A stretch of 64,000 nucleotides of DNA from Prorocentrum cordatum (taxonomy: Eukaryota > Sar > Dinophyceae > Prorocentrales > Prorocentraceae). Positions 48,371 to 59,740 of the stretch are shown here, one piece after another. A program made the position numbers and the translations under genes. Below the pieces are notes generated by a model. It ran no database searches, was not told where the DNA came from, and saw only the letters and a program-made list of their open reading frames with translations. The stretch spans positions 1,116,482 to 1,180,481 of the forward strand of contig CAUYUJ010007446.1 of assembly GCA_963575745.1 (NCBI GenBank), written 5' to 3'. Position 1 is the stretch's first letter; every line of letters begins with the position of its first letter.

Positions 48371-48955
48371 ATGTTCCCAAGGCGAGCGCCCATGAAACGC
48401 GCTCCCTCTTCCATTGAGGACGCGTTCGGCTTCGTCGGGAAGGATCCCGTGACCACCGAGAGCAGCGAGGCCCAATCGTTTGAGGAGGTGATTCCTGTTG
48501 CAGGCGTGGCTGTTGCAGCTGCGGGGTGCAGCGAGGCCGCGGGGCCTGTGCGGGAGATCGCTGCACTTCGCGACGGCGAGCCGCTCTTGGAGGCATGCCG
48601 CTGCGCGTGGGTGCCTGTGGAGATACCGCCTGAACCTGGGGAAGGCAGACTTTTCGATTGAGGTTTCGTCGTTGATGTGCTGTTGTGGTTCGCTTTCTTT
48701 CTGGCGCATCGGGTTTCCGAGCCTGCGGATTCGCGATTGCGTGAAGGCATCGTGTTTTTTCTCGGCATCGGGGCTTCCTCGTATTGGATGCGGTATTGTA
48801 TATGGTTACCGCCGATATCGCAACGACGTTGCACCGTTTCGCGAGTGTGGGGGACGCACTTCGGCCTGAACGAACGCGTGGCGCACCAATACGTGTGGAA
48901 TACCCCCACGGTTCGCTTTTGGCTGTGGTTGTTGCAACTGTCATCAGGGGCATGA
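48371..48955 (+). pseudogene. Possible coding relic of unknown type
   Basis: Frame 2 reads from ATG through SIEDAFGFVGKDPVTTESSE, FEEVIPVAGVAVAAAGCSEA and LLEACRCAWVPVEIPPEPGE to a TGA at 48659. It then continues open in the same frame to 48955, with a hydrophobic stretch (LLWFAFFLAH) and aromatic-rich sequence. The first part is protein-like. A minus-strand Ser/Pro/Thr-rich frame is the competing shadow. No domain. Confidence 0.3.
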
Positions 48956-49019
48956 GGCGTTGCTGCGAAAGAAAAAGAAGAGAGGAAATTACCCCAGTGC
49001 GACCCGACCTAGAACTGGA

Positions 49020-49700
49020 GCCCCGAGGAAAGCAACAGTAGTTGCTATGCTATGCCATGCCATGCTATGATATGTTATGCTATGATATGCTACGCGATGC
49101 TATGCTATGCGATGATATGTTAAAATATGGTATGTCATGCTGCGCTGTGCTAGGCTAAGCTATGCTATGCGATGCTAAGCTGCACTGTGCTATGATATGC
49201 GATGATATGCTATGGTATGCTATGCTATGCTATGCTGCGATATGCGATTCCATGCTATGCTATGCGTTGTTATGCTATGATATGTTTTGCTAATGCAGCG
49301 CTGCGCTATGCTAAGCTAAGCTAAGCTAAGATAAGCGAACCCTCTAGGCAGAGCCTTTTCTTTGCTTTGCATGTGTGTTTGCGTTGCGTTGCGTTGCGTT
49401 GCTTGTGTTTTGCGTTGCTGTCGCTGCTGTTGCTGTGCCTGTGCTGTGCTGCTATGCTATGCTATGCTGCGCTGTGCTATGCTGTGCTGCGCTATGCTGT
49501 GCTATACTTTGCTAGGTTGCGCTATGCTATGCTGGGCTATGATATGCTGTGTTGCGCTATGCTACGCTATGCTATTCCACGATAAAGTCCAGCGAAGCTA
49601 AGATGAAGGTACGTTAAATTAAGATAGACCTGAGCTAAGATGAAGCTAAGCTCAGCTAAGATGAAATAGCCTAAGCTAAGATGAGATAAGCAACGCTGAG
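49020..49700. repeat. CTATG/CTAAG pentanucleotide array
   Basis: TATGC-based 5-mers with many single-base variants (GATATG, CTGTG, CTAAG), drifting after 49590 to AAGCTAAGATGA units. Open frames of Cys/Ala/Met/Leu are artefacts. Confidence 0.92.
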
Positions 49701-49824
49701 GTAAGGGGACGTAACTGGGGGAACCGCGGGGCGGATACTGGGGGAACCGCCCGGGGCGGTGTGCACTGCCCGGCCCCTTTAAGAAAGAGAGTAAGAACCC
49801 TCTAGGCAGAGCCTAGGTAGGGAA

Positions 49825-49970
49825 TGATTGGAGAGGAGAGGAGGTAGGGGGAGGGGAGGGGAGATGAGAGGAGAGGGTGGGAGGAGAGGGGAGGGGAGGG
49901 GAAGGGATAGGAGGGGAGAGGAGGGGAGGGGAGGGGAGGGGAGGGGAGGAGAGGGGAGGAGAGGCAAATG
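49825..49970. repeat. GGGGA pentanucleotide array
   Basis: (GGGGA)n and (GGAGA)n, about 140 bp. Confidence 0.92.
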
Positions 49971-50890
49971 TAGTATTGATGTACGGCTGCCTTGCTCTCA
50001 CGCTGCGTTGCACACGTGCTGGAGCGACGACTTGGCGAGATGAGCGCATCCGCGGCTGAGATCGCACAGGGGTGCATGCAAGAGGGGGTGGGGAAGAACA
50101 AGGCGGGGAAGGCGGAGGGGTAGGCAAGGGGATGAGAGGAGGGAGCGGGGGTGGCAATTGGGCAGCTGACGCAAGAGCTTCGCTTCCAACCGTGGGAATA
50201 TCCAGACGTGTTCCGCGGACATTCCCCGGACTTCCCCAGATCGCAGGACACTTCCATGGACTGCCGAGGTCCCCGCCGGACCTTCGCGGGGCCTCCCCGG
50301 CCTGCTTCGCACAGCGAAGACCTTGCGGGGGAGCGATGGGTGAAGGAGGAGGGGGAACGGGATGGAGGGGGGCGGGGGGGGAGTGTTGCGCTGGGCTGCT
50401 CGACAGCTGTTTCGCGCTGGGCGTGCCCGGTACCGATCTGGCAGGCAAGTGCAAAGGCAGCTGGCGGCCTGTCAACAGGCCAATGCGACATCGCCACAAG
50501 ATTGAATATCGATCAAAATGGAAGATCTGCCCTTCCACCGAAGACCCCAGATTGGCATGGAGCGGAAGAAGCAACAAAAAGCTCGCAGCTCTCCGCCCGG
50601 GGCGGTCCAAGGCGCGCGGTGCGCGATGAGCCTGGCCGCCTTCCTGGCGCGAGCAGCTTCACGCTGTCACCCTGATGAGGGAAAGTTGCGCCTCGGTCAG
50701 AACGGGGGGGGGAGGCGGAGGCGGGGAGGACGGGGGTTCAGGCCGAGCGAGAGAGATGGAGGGAGAAGACAAGAAATGTGCCGCCTGCAGCCTCGACCTC
50801 GTCGGGTGGGGCTGGAACGATCTTCGCAGACTCCTGCGTCGGATCTGGGCTGGGAGGACAGGGCGTTCAAGATCGGCCTTGCGACCCTTA
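49971..50890. other. Unique GC-rich sequence, no gene recognised
   Basis: Includes a G-rich patch (50370-50385) and a short GGGGGGGAGGCGGAGG run (50705-50735). Open frames on both strands lack domains. Confidence 0.35.
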
Positions 50891-50899
50891 CGGTAAAGA

Positions 50900-51175
50900 A
50901 ACGCAAAACCGAGAGCCTCCACGAGTTCTTGCCCCCCCAGGTCGGGCACGAACAAGAACGAGCAAACCTTGTCGAAGATCCCTTGGATCCGTTCCGTAAG
51001 TGAAATCAGCCTCGGCAGCATTTGCAGCAATAAAGTCCTGCAGGGCATCCACTATGCTGGTCGCGATCGCCTTGGATAGACCAGACGAGTATGCCTTCTT
51101 GGCAGAGGTCCTAAGTGTGCCGTCAGCTGCGTTACCTAGGAGGGTCCTGTGAGAGCCTTTGCAGCGGAGCATGTA
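50900..51175 (-). pseudogene. Retroelement C-terminal relic
   Basis: Minus-strand frame 51172-50888 reads NAADGTLRTSAKKAYSSGLS, then KAIATSIVDALQDFIAAN. The pattern G-x-x-RT-x-x-x-K-x-Y-x-x-L-x-x-AIA resembles the short C-terminal block that follows methyltransferase-like domains in some dinoflagellate retroelements. It lies downstream, on the same strand, of such a fragment at 51.4-51.8 kb. Tentative. Confidence 0.35.
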
Positions 51176-51404
51176 CCCCCACCTGGGGTATTATAATAAT
51201 GGGATGGGAGGGAGGGCATACGGAGACCGAGAAGACGGGTATGGGGTTCTGCCCATAGTGTCCCAAGCTATGTCGGCAGGGAGGTGCTCACATTGATCGA
51301 GATCAACAGCACACTAGTGAGGCGCCGACGCTAGAGCAACAAGAGGAGACCATCGAAACGAAGTGGGAGTACCAGCAATCCATGTGGGGGGAAGCGGGTG
51401 CTCA

Positions 51405-51830
51405 AGCCAACCACTGGTGCCAGCTGCCATGTTGGCAGCCAACAGTTGTGCGAGAGCGTGCAGTAACAGGGATCTGACTGACACTTGACGGCCTTGGCGG
51501 GCCGTGCGCCAGGGGACTCCTCAGCTGTGTTCTTGGGCCCGCTAAATGGGGGGGGGCCCGAACCGCACTCCACGTCTCGCAGAGCCCCCGCCCTGAATTC
51601 AGAACACTCCTAGCACGCACATGTCCGAGCCATTCCTGTATGACCTGAGCTCGCGCGAGATCTCTGCGTCCAGGGTCGATGCCCACATCCACCGACAGAC
51701 AGTATATGACACATGACGTGGGTGGCCAAGCATGTTCACGATGAAATGGTATATTTCCAGACCTCCTCATTCCACGAAACAGGTGGAGCACGACAAACTC
51801 CGACCTCTTGACCTGACACGGCACGCGGCA
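51405..51830 (-). pseudogene. Methyltransferase-like retroelement domain fragment
   Basis: The minus-strand frame begins SEFVVLHLFRGMRRSGNIPF, continues VIYCLSVDVGIDPGRRDLAR, and ends the recognisable part with GLCETWSAVR. The series hLFsGxRRxGD, LSVDxxxDxxRGDL and GPPCETWSxAR is a hallmark of a C5-methyltransferase-like domain carried by many dinoflagellate retroelement polyproteins. Here GPP is changed to GRGL. The remainder is frameshifted. Confidence 0.5.
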
Positions 51831-51949
51831 GCGGCGACCTCTTGAGAAGTCTTGAGGCCGAAAAGGCTACAAACGATCATCAGGGGGAGGACGAGCTTGA
51901 GGATGGGGGGTCCGAGCTAAATCAAGAAAATTCCAGGCCGCGTCCGGAG

Positions 51950-52640
51950 AGAAAACACATCCCTCCATAACCATACTACTTATATAAAGTATATGACCAT
52001 GTATAAAGTAATACATATATATATATATTCATATAGGTAGACTATAAGGTATTGCCATACAATATAATATAACATGCGGTGCTGTAGTGTGATCTAATAT
52101 TTGGGAATATTAAATAGAACTAATAGAATACAATATGTGTACGCACGCATGTAGAATAGTATGAGGTGTTTCAATATCATTGACTTAATTCAATTTCATA
52201 TACTGCGGTATACACTAATAAAACGAAATATGATATTATATTATACTATCGAATAGAATACAATATACTATAACGTAATGTAGTATAACGTAATATAAGA
52301 CCGTATACTATAATGTAGTGAGTTATAAGATAATATAACATAATATGCTGTAATATACCATAATATAATATAACGTCATGTACTATGATACGATCTAAAG
52401 TTTTGTATCATACCGAACCTATCGTATAGCATAACTCAATATAATATGATATCATATAATGTAATAGAATATAAGTTAGTACACTTTAATATGATTCGAT
52501 GTCATATATTGTAATACAATATGCAACATACAGTATACAATCCATTACATCACAGTACAAGACCAGTTAACCTACCATGGTATAATATACTATAATGCAA
52601 TATACTGTATTATTATATAATATAGTATATAGCGCAGCCC
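51950..52640. other. AT-rich island
   Basis: About 690 bp of TATA-, ATAATATA- and TATAACGTAATA-like degenerate sequence, far more AT-rich than anything else in the window. Only short frames. Confidence 0.85.
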
Positions 52641-52666
52641 CCCCCCCCCCAAAAAAAAAAAAAAAA
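52638..52666. repeat. Poly-C followed by poly-A
   Basis: A run of C then a run of A at the junction between the AT-rich island and the foldback element. It might be a retroposed tail or an artefact-prone homopolymer. Confidence 0.9.
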
Positions 52667-52868
52667 CGCGTTCGTCCTTTCCACGAGGTTGGAGTCGTGC
52701 CGCTCCCTTCCTGTATCCCTTCCCCCGCATCCGCTGGCAGCACATTTTCCACCAGCGCCAACGTGACAGATGCAAGCGCCTGCTTCCGCTTCATAGAGGA
52801 GGAACAGGCGCGTGAGCCATCCTGTAGAGGAGAAATCGGCAAACCCTGTGACTTGGACGTACGCCGCA

Positions 52869-53558
52869 CCGCCGACCCCTTGGGGGGCTCCTGGTAGGTC
52901 TCTCGAGGGCCTCCTGGCAGCACTTTGGACGCCTTTGGGGGCCGTTTGGGGGATTCTTGGGGCCTGTTTGGGGCCTCAGGTGGGCCTCTTGGAGCCTCTT
53001 GGAGGCTTCTTAGGGGGCCTCTTGGGGCCTCCTGGAGGCTTCTTGGGGCTGGGTGCTCGAAATTTCCGTTCGGGTCACCCCCGCCTGGGCCCCCTCCTGG
53101 AGCTGTCTTGGGGGCCTCTTGGGCCGTCTTGGGGCCCTCTTGGGTCGTCTTGGAGCCTTTGGGGGGCTTCCTGGGCCGTCTCGGGGCGATATTGAGGCCT
53201 CTTGGGCCGCCTTGGACGTTGTGAAAGCCCAAGAGGCGACTGTGCTAAAATCATCAGTTCCCCCAAGGAAATGAGACGATGTTTGTTTCGGGGGGCCCTC
53301 TTGGGACGCCTTTTGGGAGCCCCTTGGGACGTCTCGGGGGCCTCTTGGGCCGTCTGGGGGCCATCTTGGGCGTCTTGGAACGATCCATCGGCGACTCGGG
53401 GCCCTCTTGGACCGTCACTTGGGCCTCTCGGGGCCCTCATGGCCCGTCGCGAGGCCCGTGGCGCGTTCAGCCGGGCCCCCCCCCTCCAAACCGACCGGGG
53501 GGAGGGGTTTGGGGAGGGGGATGCATTTCACACGTCGATGACCCCAAACGGTCGGCGG
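52869..53558 (+). mobile_element. CTTGGGG-type TIR element, copy C
   Basis: Termini CCGCCGACC (52869-52877) and GGTCGGCGG (53550-53558), with CCTCTTGGGG/CCGTCTTGGG units inside, the AAAGCCCAAGAGGCGA island at about 53225 and the TCACACGTCGATGACC right subterminal motif. CCTGTGACTT occurs just outside on both sides (52845-52854 and 53571-53580), a candidate target duplication within the foldback element. Confidence 0.7.
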
Positions 53559-53570
53559 ATTGTTTGGGAT

Positions 53571-55345
53571 CCTGTGACTTTTTGAACGCGAATCAACGAA
53601 ACCCTGCGATATCATTGAGATTCCCTGGGTTCCTGAGATTTCATACCTTGGAGCAAAACCAACCTTGGGATCCCCAGGAGGTTCAAGGTTCAGAACCCCA
53701 TGAGTCCCAATGAAATACCTGGGCTCGCGACGTCGGTGATGCGCAAACCTTGCGATGTCATTGGGGGTCCTAGGGTTCCTGGGACGCTAATCAACGGAAC
53801 CTTGCGATTTCATTGGGGTTCCTGGAGTTCCATGGGTTTCATACCCTGGAGCAAAACCAACCATGGAATCCCTGGGAAGTCCAGGGCCCAGAATCCCAGA
53901 AATCCTAATGAAATCAAAGGGTTCGAGACGTCGGTGATGCGTAAACCTTATGACTTCACCGGGGTTCTTTGCATTTCTGTGATGCAACTCAACGAAACCT
54001 TCTGATTTCATTGGGTGTCCGAGGATTCCTGGGGAATCACACCTTGGAGGAAACCAACCATGGGACCCCCAAGAAGCCCAGGACTCAGAATCCCAGGAAT
54101 CCCTATGAATTCACCGGGTTCGCGACGCCGTTGACTGCGCGATTTCAATGGGATTATTGTGATTACTGGTATGCAAAGTTATGAAACCTCTTGATTTCTT
54201 TAGGATTATTACGGTTCCTTGGATGTTATATTTTGGAGCGAAAACAAAGCACGAACCTTGGGGCTACAGAAGGTCAAAGCTGAAAATCCAAGGAATCCCA
54301 GGAAGCCCTTGTGAAATCACAAGGTTTCGTTGATTATCATCCCAGAAGTCCCAAGAATCCCAATGAAATCACAGGGTTTGCGCATCACCGACGACGCGAA
54401 CCTTGCGATTGCATTGGGGTCCCTAGGATTCTGAGCCCTGGACCTCCTGGGGGCCTCAAGGTTGGTTTTACTCCTATGTTTGTAAATTTCAGGAGCCCAG
54501 AGAATCCCAATGAAATCTCAGGTATTTGTTGGTTAGCGTCCCAGAAATCCAAAGAATCCCGGTGACACCATAAGGTTTGCGCATCACCGGCGTCTCGAAC
54601 CTTGTGATTTCATTGGCATTCCTTCGATTCTGGGCCCTGGACCTCCTGGGGATCCCAAGGTTGGTTCTGCTCCAGGGCATGAAATCCCAGGAATCCCAGG
54701 AATCCAAAAGAAACCGTAAGGTTTCATTGAATTGCATCACAGAAATCTTGCGAATGCAAATCAAATGGTTTGCGCATCACCGACGTCGCGAACCCTGCGA
54801 TTTCATTGGGAGTCCTGTGATTCTGAGCCCTGGCATGCCAGGGGGTCCCAAGATTGGTGTTGGTTGCCCCAGGGCATGAAATCCCAGGAGCCCTGGAATC
54901 CCAGTGAAACCACATGGTCTCGTTGATTTGCATCCCAGAAGTTGCAGGAATCCCGGTGGATTCATAAGGCTTGCGCATCACCGACGTCTCGAACCTATTG
55001 ATTTCATATGGGCGTCCTGGGATTCTGGGCCCTGGATTTCCTGGGAACCCCAAGCTTGGATTTGATCCAGGGTGTGAGATCCGTGGAACCTTGGGGATCC
55101 CAAATAAACCACAAGTCTTCATTGATTTGCGTCACAGAAATTTTCGACATTCCCATATAATCATAGGGTTCGCGCATCACCGACGTTGCGAACCCTGCTA
55201 TTTCATTGGGATTCCTGGGATCCTGAGCCTGGAACCTCTCGGGAATCCCAAGGTTGGTTTTGTTCCAGAATATGAAATCTCAGGAACCCCAGGAACCCCA
55301 GTGAAATCGCAGGGTTCCGTTGACTAGCGACTAGTAATCCTTGGA
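53571..55345. repeat. Internal ~200-bp array of the foldback element
   Basis: Units contain AATCAACG(A/G)AACC, TTGCGATTTCATTGGG, GAGCAAAACCAACC and CCCAATGAAAT. About three units read in one direction (to 54.18 kb) and five in the other (from 54.31 kb). Confidence 0.8.
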
Positions 55346-55620
55346 CTCCCAATGAAATCACAGGGCGTGCTGATTTCTCGTCTACAGGATGGCCCGCGCG
55401 CTCGTTCCCCCTCTACGTAGTGGAGGCAGACGCTTGCATCTGCCACGTTGGCGCCTGTGGAAAATGCTCCGCTAACGGACGCGGGGGAAGGCTTCAGCGA
55501 AGAAGAAAAAGAAGAGAAAGAAGACGAGAATGAAAAAGAAGAAGAAGCGCGGAGAGGGAAAGGATACATGAGGGGAGCGGCACGTCTCCAGCCCCGCGGA
55601 AAGGAGAAAGGCGCAGAATG

Positions 55621-56540
55621 GGTGTTTTGGGGGGCTGTCCACATATCTATATATACACACATATATGCAGCTTCGTCCGTTGCGGGCTGGGACACGACAT
55701 CAATCTGAAGTGGGGTGAGTAACCATGTCCGGATATGCTGGGCGCCAGCGACCGAACCCAGCACCTCATTGCTGACAAGCTGCCTCGTGACCAGCACCGT
55801 TGAGAGACCGGCGTTCCTCCGCGGAGCAAGAGCGGGTTTCGCCCAGAAGGGGGCCAGCGCACTTGAGCGAGTCGAAGGCCACGCGTTCATTCAAGGTCCT
55901 CCTGGAAGCAAGTTTTTACGACACATACCACAAGCAAACGGTCGGCGATAACCTGGTGAACCCAAGACGCCCTGGACTCCAGGAAGCGAGTGCTCGCCAA
56001 GGCTACCAAATGATCTGGCCCAGCATGCTAGAGACGCCCGAAAATACGAAGGCGGTGAGCCATTAGGGCAGCATCGAGGCACGGCCGGTCAACTTGGGCA
56101 CGGATGTGATGATTGGGAGCAGCCGTCTCGCATCTTCTGGGCCAACGCACCATTGCTCGGTTCATCCGCACCAAGTCGTTGGACAGCGAGGCCCGCTGCG
56201 AAGTGGTCAGCTCGCGTAAAAAAGTTTGCTCGGGAACATGAGCGAGTCCACGAGAAAGAAGCCGATGGATAGATCTAAACCTGGTATCTTCAGCACGCGT
56301 CAGAGGGCTTTCGAAGAGAACACACTGGCTTGAGTACGGCGCGCCAGCTCTGGACCAAGGGGCCCGCCTTCATCTAGCATTGTTCCCAAATTCGTGCATT
56401 GGCATACCGCGAACAAGGTGGTCGAGCCTAGAAGACGAGTGGGGGCTGCGATTTCACCTTGGCGATCCCGCCATAGCCTCAACTTAGCTCCTTCCGAGCC
56501 TTTGCCTCGAAATTGAAAGAGCATAGCGCTCGGAGCAGCA
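55621..56540. other. Mostly unique sequence
   Basis: ATATATAC-rich patch at 55640-55670. A plus-strand piece at about 56085-56250 (GCDDWEQPSRIFWANAPLLG) is protein-like and could be another LINE fragment, but no motif is decisive. No gene called. Confidence 0.3.
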
Positions 56541-56544
56541 GCCG

Positions 56545-56975
56545 AAGGAGCGGGGGTTGACGGAGTAGGAGGTGATGGAGTAGGAGCTGGAGGAGTAGGA
56601 GCTGAAGGAACGGGAGCTGAAGGATCCAACGCGAAGATCCAACGTGAAGATCCGACGAAAAAGGGCCAACGTACAGAACCAACGTGAAGATCCAGCATAA
56701 AGACTGGGCGTAAAGACCCAACGTAACAACCACACGCAGAAGATCCAGCGTAAACATCCAACGTAAAATGATTTGAACGAGTAGGAGCCGAAGAAGTATC
56801 AGCCGAAGGAATGGGAGTTTGAAGGAGTAGGAGTTGAAGGAGTAGCAGCCGGAGGAGTTGGAGCTGAAGGGTTCAACGTAAACATCAAATTTAAACATCC
56901 ACGGTAAAGATCCAGCGTAAAGATCCAACGTAAAGATCCCACGCAACGGTCCAGCGTAAAGATCGCGCGCGCAAT
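56545..56975. repeat. Composite minisatellite, two copies
   Basis: A GGAGTAGGAGCTGAA block, then an AACGTAAAGATCC block, at 56545-56760. The same pair in the same order at 56775-56975. Confidence 0.8.
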
Positions 56976-57029
56976 ACAACGAAATTGCGCACTTACAGCT
57001 CAGAGGCCACTGTGCACTTGCAGCTTCCC

Positions 57030-58953
57030 GTCACGTCTGACAGTTGAAAAAAAGGAACATCCTGAAGCAGATCTTCTGGTAAACTCCCCAGCAGTCCTTC
57101 AAACCAGTCCAGATCGGAAACATAGGCATGACAGGAGCAGCCTCTATACCTGCAAAGTGTTGTGTCCATACTCTGTTGGCCTGGCCTTCCGATGTTACAG
57201 ACTGCCTGTCAGATCCGACGAGCGGGGCAGCTGCTGTGACCGAACCTTTTTTACGGGAGCATGCCCCCAGTGCGCGCGAGCGACGAAAAGCTTGGCCGCG
57301 AGCGCGCCTGGACCCGGCGTTGTGGATATCCTCAGCAAAATCGACAAAGTGACGTTTGGAATCCTGCTGCACGAGTATGTGAAAATATTTACTTCGGACA
57401 ACCAAGGAGCACAATCGCAAAGCCAAGGTGCAGTGTCCGAAATCCCCAAGAGCAGCTAATGCGGCCAAAATGTCGTATCCTGAAGGCTGAACATGCAGGG
57501 GCCCTCCAAGATACCAATATACGCAGGGGGAGCCAGGGTGGGAAGCGACTTGCGAGGGGGTCCTCTGCTAGGACGGCCAGAACGCCACATAGCCGAAGTA
57601 TTGCCAGGGTTTTACGATGCAGACAATAACTTATCGTTGGGTTGTGGATGTGTTGGGGGATCGGCCTCCAACGCTTCCCACGACATAACCACCTCGTCCG
57701 TGCCTTCCCGGACGTTTTGCCGCAGGCGTAGCGTACAAAACAAGCATGCCAGCCACGAGGGAGAGGAAGCAGCGAAAGACCTGGTAGCGCATGTTGGCGC
57801 TTTGCGACGGTGACAGTACCATGACCCACCCGCCGGGGTAGCCCAAACTTAAAGCAAACCGCAAGCCTGACCAGAGACCATGGCGTAGTGAACTGCCGAA
57901 ATAGCCTGAGCATATGAGTGCGTCTGTCCATGGCACACAGCGTGCCGCACGAGATCCACGACTGTCGAGGCTGCCTGCCTCGCTTAGTTGGCCTGCAAGG
58001 AAAAGCGAGCGGAAGCGCGTGGTGCACAAAGGAAACGACTTCTGACAGTGATTGTTTACGTGTATGGCGAAATCTGGTTGGGGCCATGTTGGCGCACGTA
58101 CTCCGTGAAATGTTTTTTTAGCTCTGGATCATGAAATGCGGCCTGGTCGAATTTCATGTGCGGGTAGCTACTGATGTGATTGGCGGCCAGTCGCGTTAAG
58201 GGGAAACGAAGACGAGCATGTACCGGCTTGTGGTCCAATACAGAGACAGTCAAGTCCAGTTGTTCAAGAATTTCAGCGCGTAGGACCCCGATTTTTTTTC
58301 GAGCAACAGGTGTAATCAATGCGGCGACCCTCGGTAATAGTAGAAGCCTTTGCTTGCCCAGCAGGGGACAATCACGTGGAGCCTGAAGTGGACAACGGAA
58401 GCATCGTAGAGGGGGCCCGAAGCTGCCGATCCAGCAGCATGTCGTGGAATTGGCTGTCCGAGAAAGTATCCTGCTCAGCTTTGTGACCTCCAATAGTCGT
58501 TGAAGTCCTAGACCCAACGCGCCCATGGGCTTCTATGAGGAGAATATCGGGGACGGCGGCGTCAAAAAACCGGCGACACCTCTGCCGTAGATCAGACCAC
58601 CATGCCACGATGGTCTCATGTCTTGCGGCATTGTGAGGACCGTGTCCTACCAAAATGTTGGCTTGAAATAGGCCGCACCTGATGGAGACGAGTAACGCTC
58701 AGGGAAATGCAACTAATACTTTGCAGTGCTTGGCTGTGATACGTCGAGAAGCGTACGCCGTAATCGATGTATTGACCCAGAGCGCACACCCATACCGTTT
58801 ATCTTCATCCCCAGCCGCGCGTAGGACAATGTAGTCCCTGACCCGAGAGGCACCATTAAGTGAGCAACGTGTTTCCACCGTGCCAGCCCAAAATATCCGT
58901 GAGGGCTTCGCCCCATGCCGCCGGCCCCTTGTCCCGGATAATGGGAGATGCAA
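57030..58953 (-). pseudogene. LINE relic: apurinic-endonuclease-like domain and linker
   Basis: Reading from high to low coordinates. 58953-58699: ETRCSLNGASRVRDYIVLRA, then GCALWVNTSI (the QETR and GCxLW steps). 58653-58372: GHGPHNAARHETIVAWWSDL and ILLIEAHGRVGSRTS (the HxPH and D-x-N-x-R-x-GS steps; Asp here is Glu, and Asn is His). 58526-58056: LDLTVSVLDHKPVHARLRF (the final DHxPV) and a linker. 57468-57031: QANRVWTQHFAGIEAAPVMP (the W-x-x-HF spacer before RT). This is the full order of a LINE endonuclease. Substituted catalytic residues and frame changes show decay. No reverse transcriptase follows before 57.0 kb. Confidence 0.65.
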
Positions 58954-58989
58954 AAGCTAAATCATGAGGTCTGGGCGCCGCCGTGAAGC

Positions 58990-59740
58990 AGTGTCGGGAC
59001 ATGTTTGTTTTTCGACCTTGACCCTGTGAATCTGCGTGAGGGGTGCCATCGAATTTTAGAAGTGTCGCAAATCCCATGTGTTTTTGGACCCTGACCCTGA
59101 GGATTTGCATGAGGGGTGCCGACGAATTTCAGAAATGTGGCAAATCCCATGTGTGTTTTGAAACCCTGACCTTGTCGATCCGCGTGAGGGGTGCCATCGA
59201 ACTACAGAAATGTTGAGAATCCGTTAGGTTTTCGGACCCTGACCCCGCCGATCTGCGTGAGGGTTGCCATCGAATTTCAGAAATGTGGCAAATCCCATGT
59301 GTGTTTTGAACCCTGACCCCGCCGATCTGCGTGAGGGGTGCCACCGAATTTTAGAAATGTGGCAAATCCCATGTGTTTTTGTTTACCCTTTCAGAAATGT
59401 GGCAAATCCCATCTGTTTTTGGACCCTGACCCCGCCGATCTGCGTGAGGGGTGCCAGCAAATTTTAGAAATGTGGCAAATCCCATGTCTGTTTGAACCCT
59501 GACCCCGCCGATCTGCGTGAGGGGTGCCACCGAATTTTAGAAATGTGGCAAATCCCATGTGTTTTTGTTGACCCTTTCAGAAATGTGGCAAATCCCGCTG
59601 GTTGTTTGGACCCTGACCCCGCCGATCTGCGTGAGGGGTGCCAGCAAATTTCAGAAATGCGGCAAATCCCATGTGTGTTTGAACCCTGACCCCGCCGATC
59701 TGCGTGAGGGGTGTCAATTTTTACCCACCCCAGCAATTTA
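58990..59740. repeat. Tandem repeat, roughly 55-115-bp units
   Basis: About 9 units of GACCCTGACCCCGCCGATCT, GCGTGAGGGGTGCCA and AATTTTAGAAATGTGGCAAA, followed by TCCCATGTGTTTTTG. Units are full (about 115 bp) or shortened. Confidence 0.92.

Larger units (their letters stand above)
52668..55620. mobile_element. Foldback element with long inverted arms and an inverted internal array
   Basis: The left arm 52668-52854 is the reverse complement, with moderate divergence, of about 55364-55620. Translated in opposite directions, the arms give the related peptides ANVTDASACFRFIEEEQARE (plus, 52.76 kb) and ANVADASVCLHYVEGERARG (minus, 55.44 kb). Between them lies an array of roughly 200-bp units that switches orientation near 54.2-54.3 kb. 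GACGTCGGTGATGCG marks the left half (53729, 53928 and a variant at 54122). Its complement CGCATCACCGACG marks the right half (54377, 54582, 54773, 54974 and 55173). CTTGGGG copy C is inserted just inside the left arm. No transposase is visible. Confidence 0.72.

Noticed and set aside
46919-48709. Frames of 483 and 523 codons with poly-Asp, poly-Thr or poly-Val
   Set aside because: Translations of the GAC triplet array in different frames.
49362-49601. Cys-rich small protein
   Set aside because: Frame is generated by the TGCTATG pentamer array.
58990-59740. CRISPR-like array
   Set aside because: Repeats are long and variable in length with no unique spacers and no cas genes; it is an ordinary satellite.
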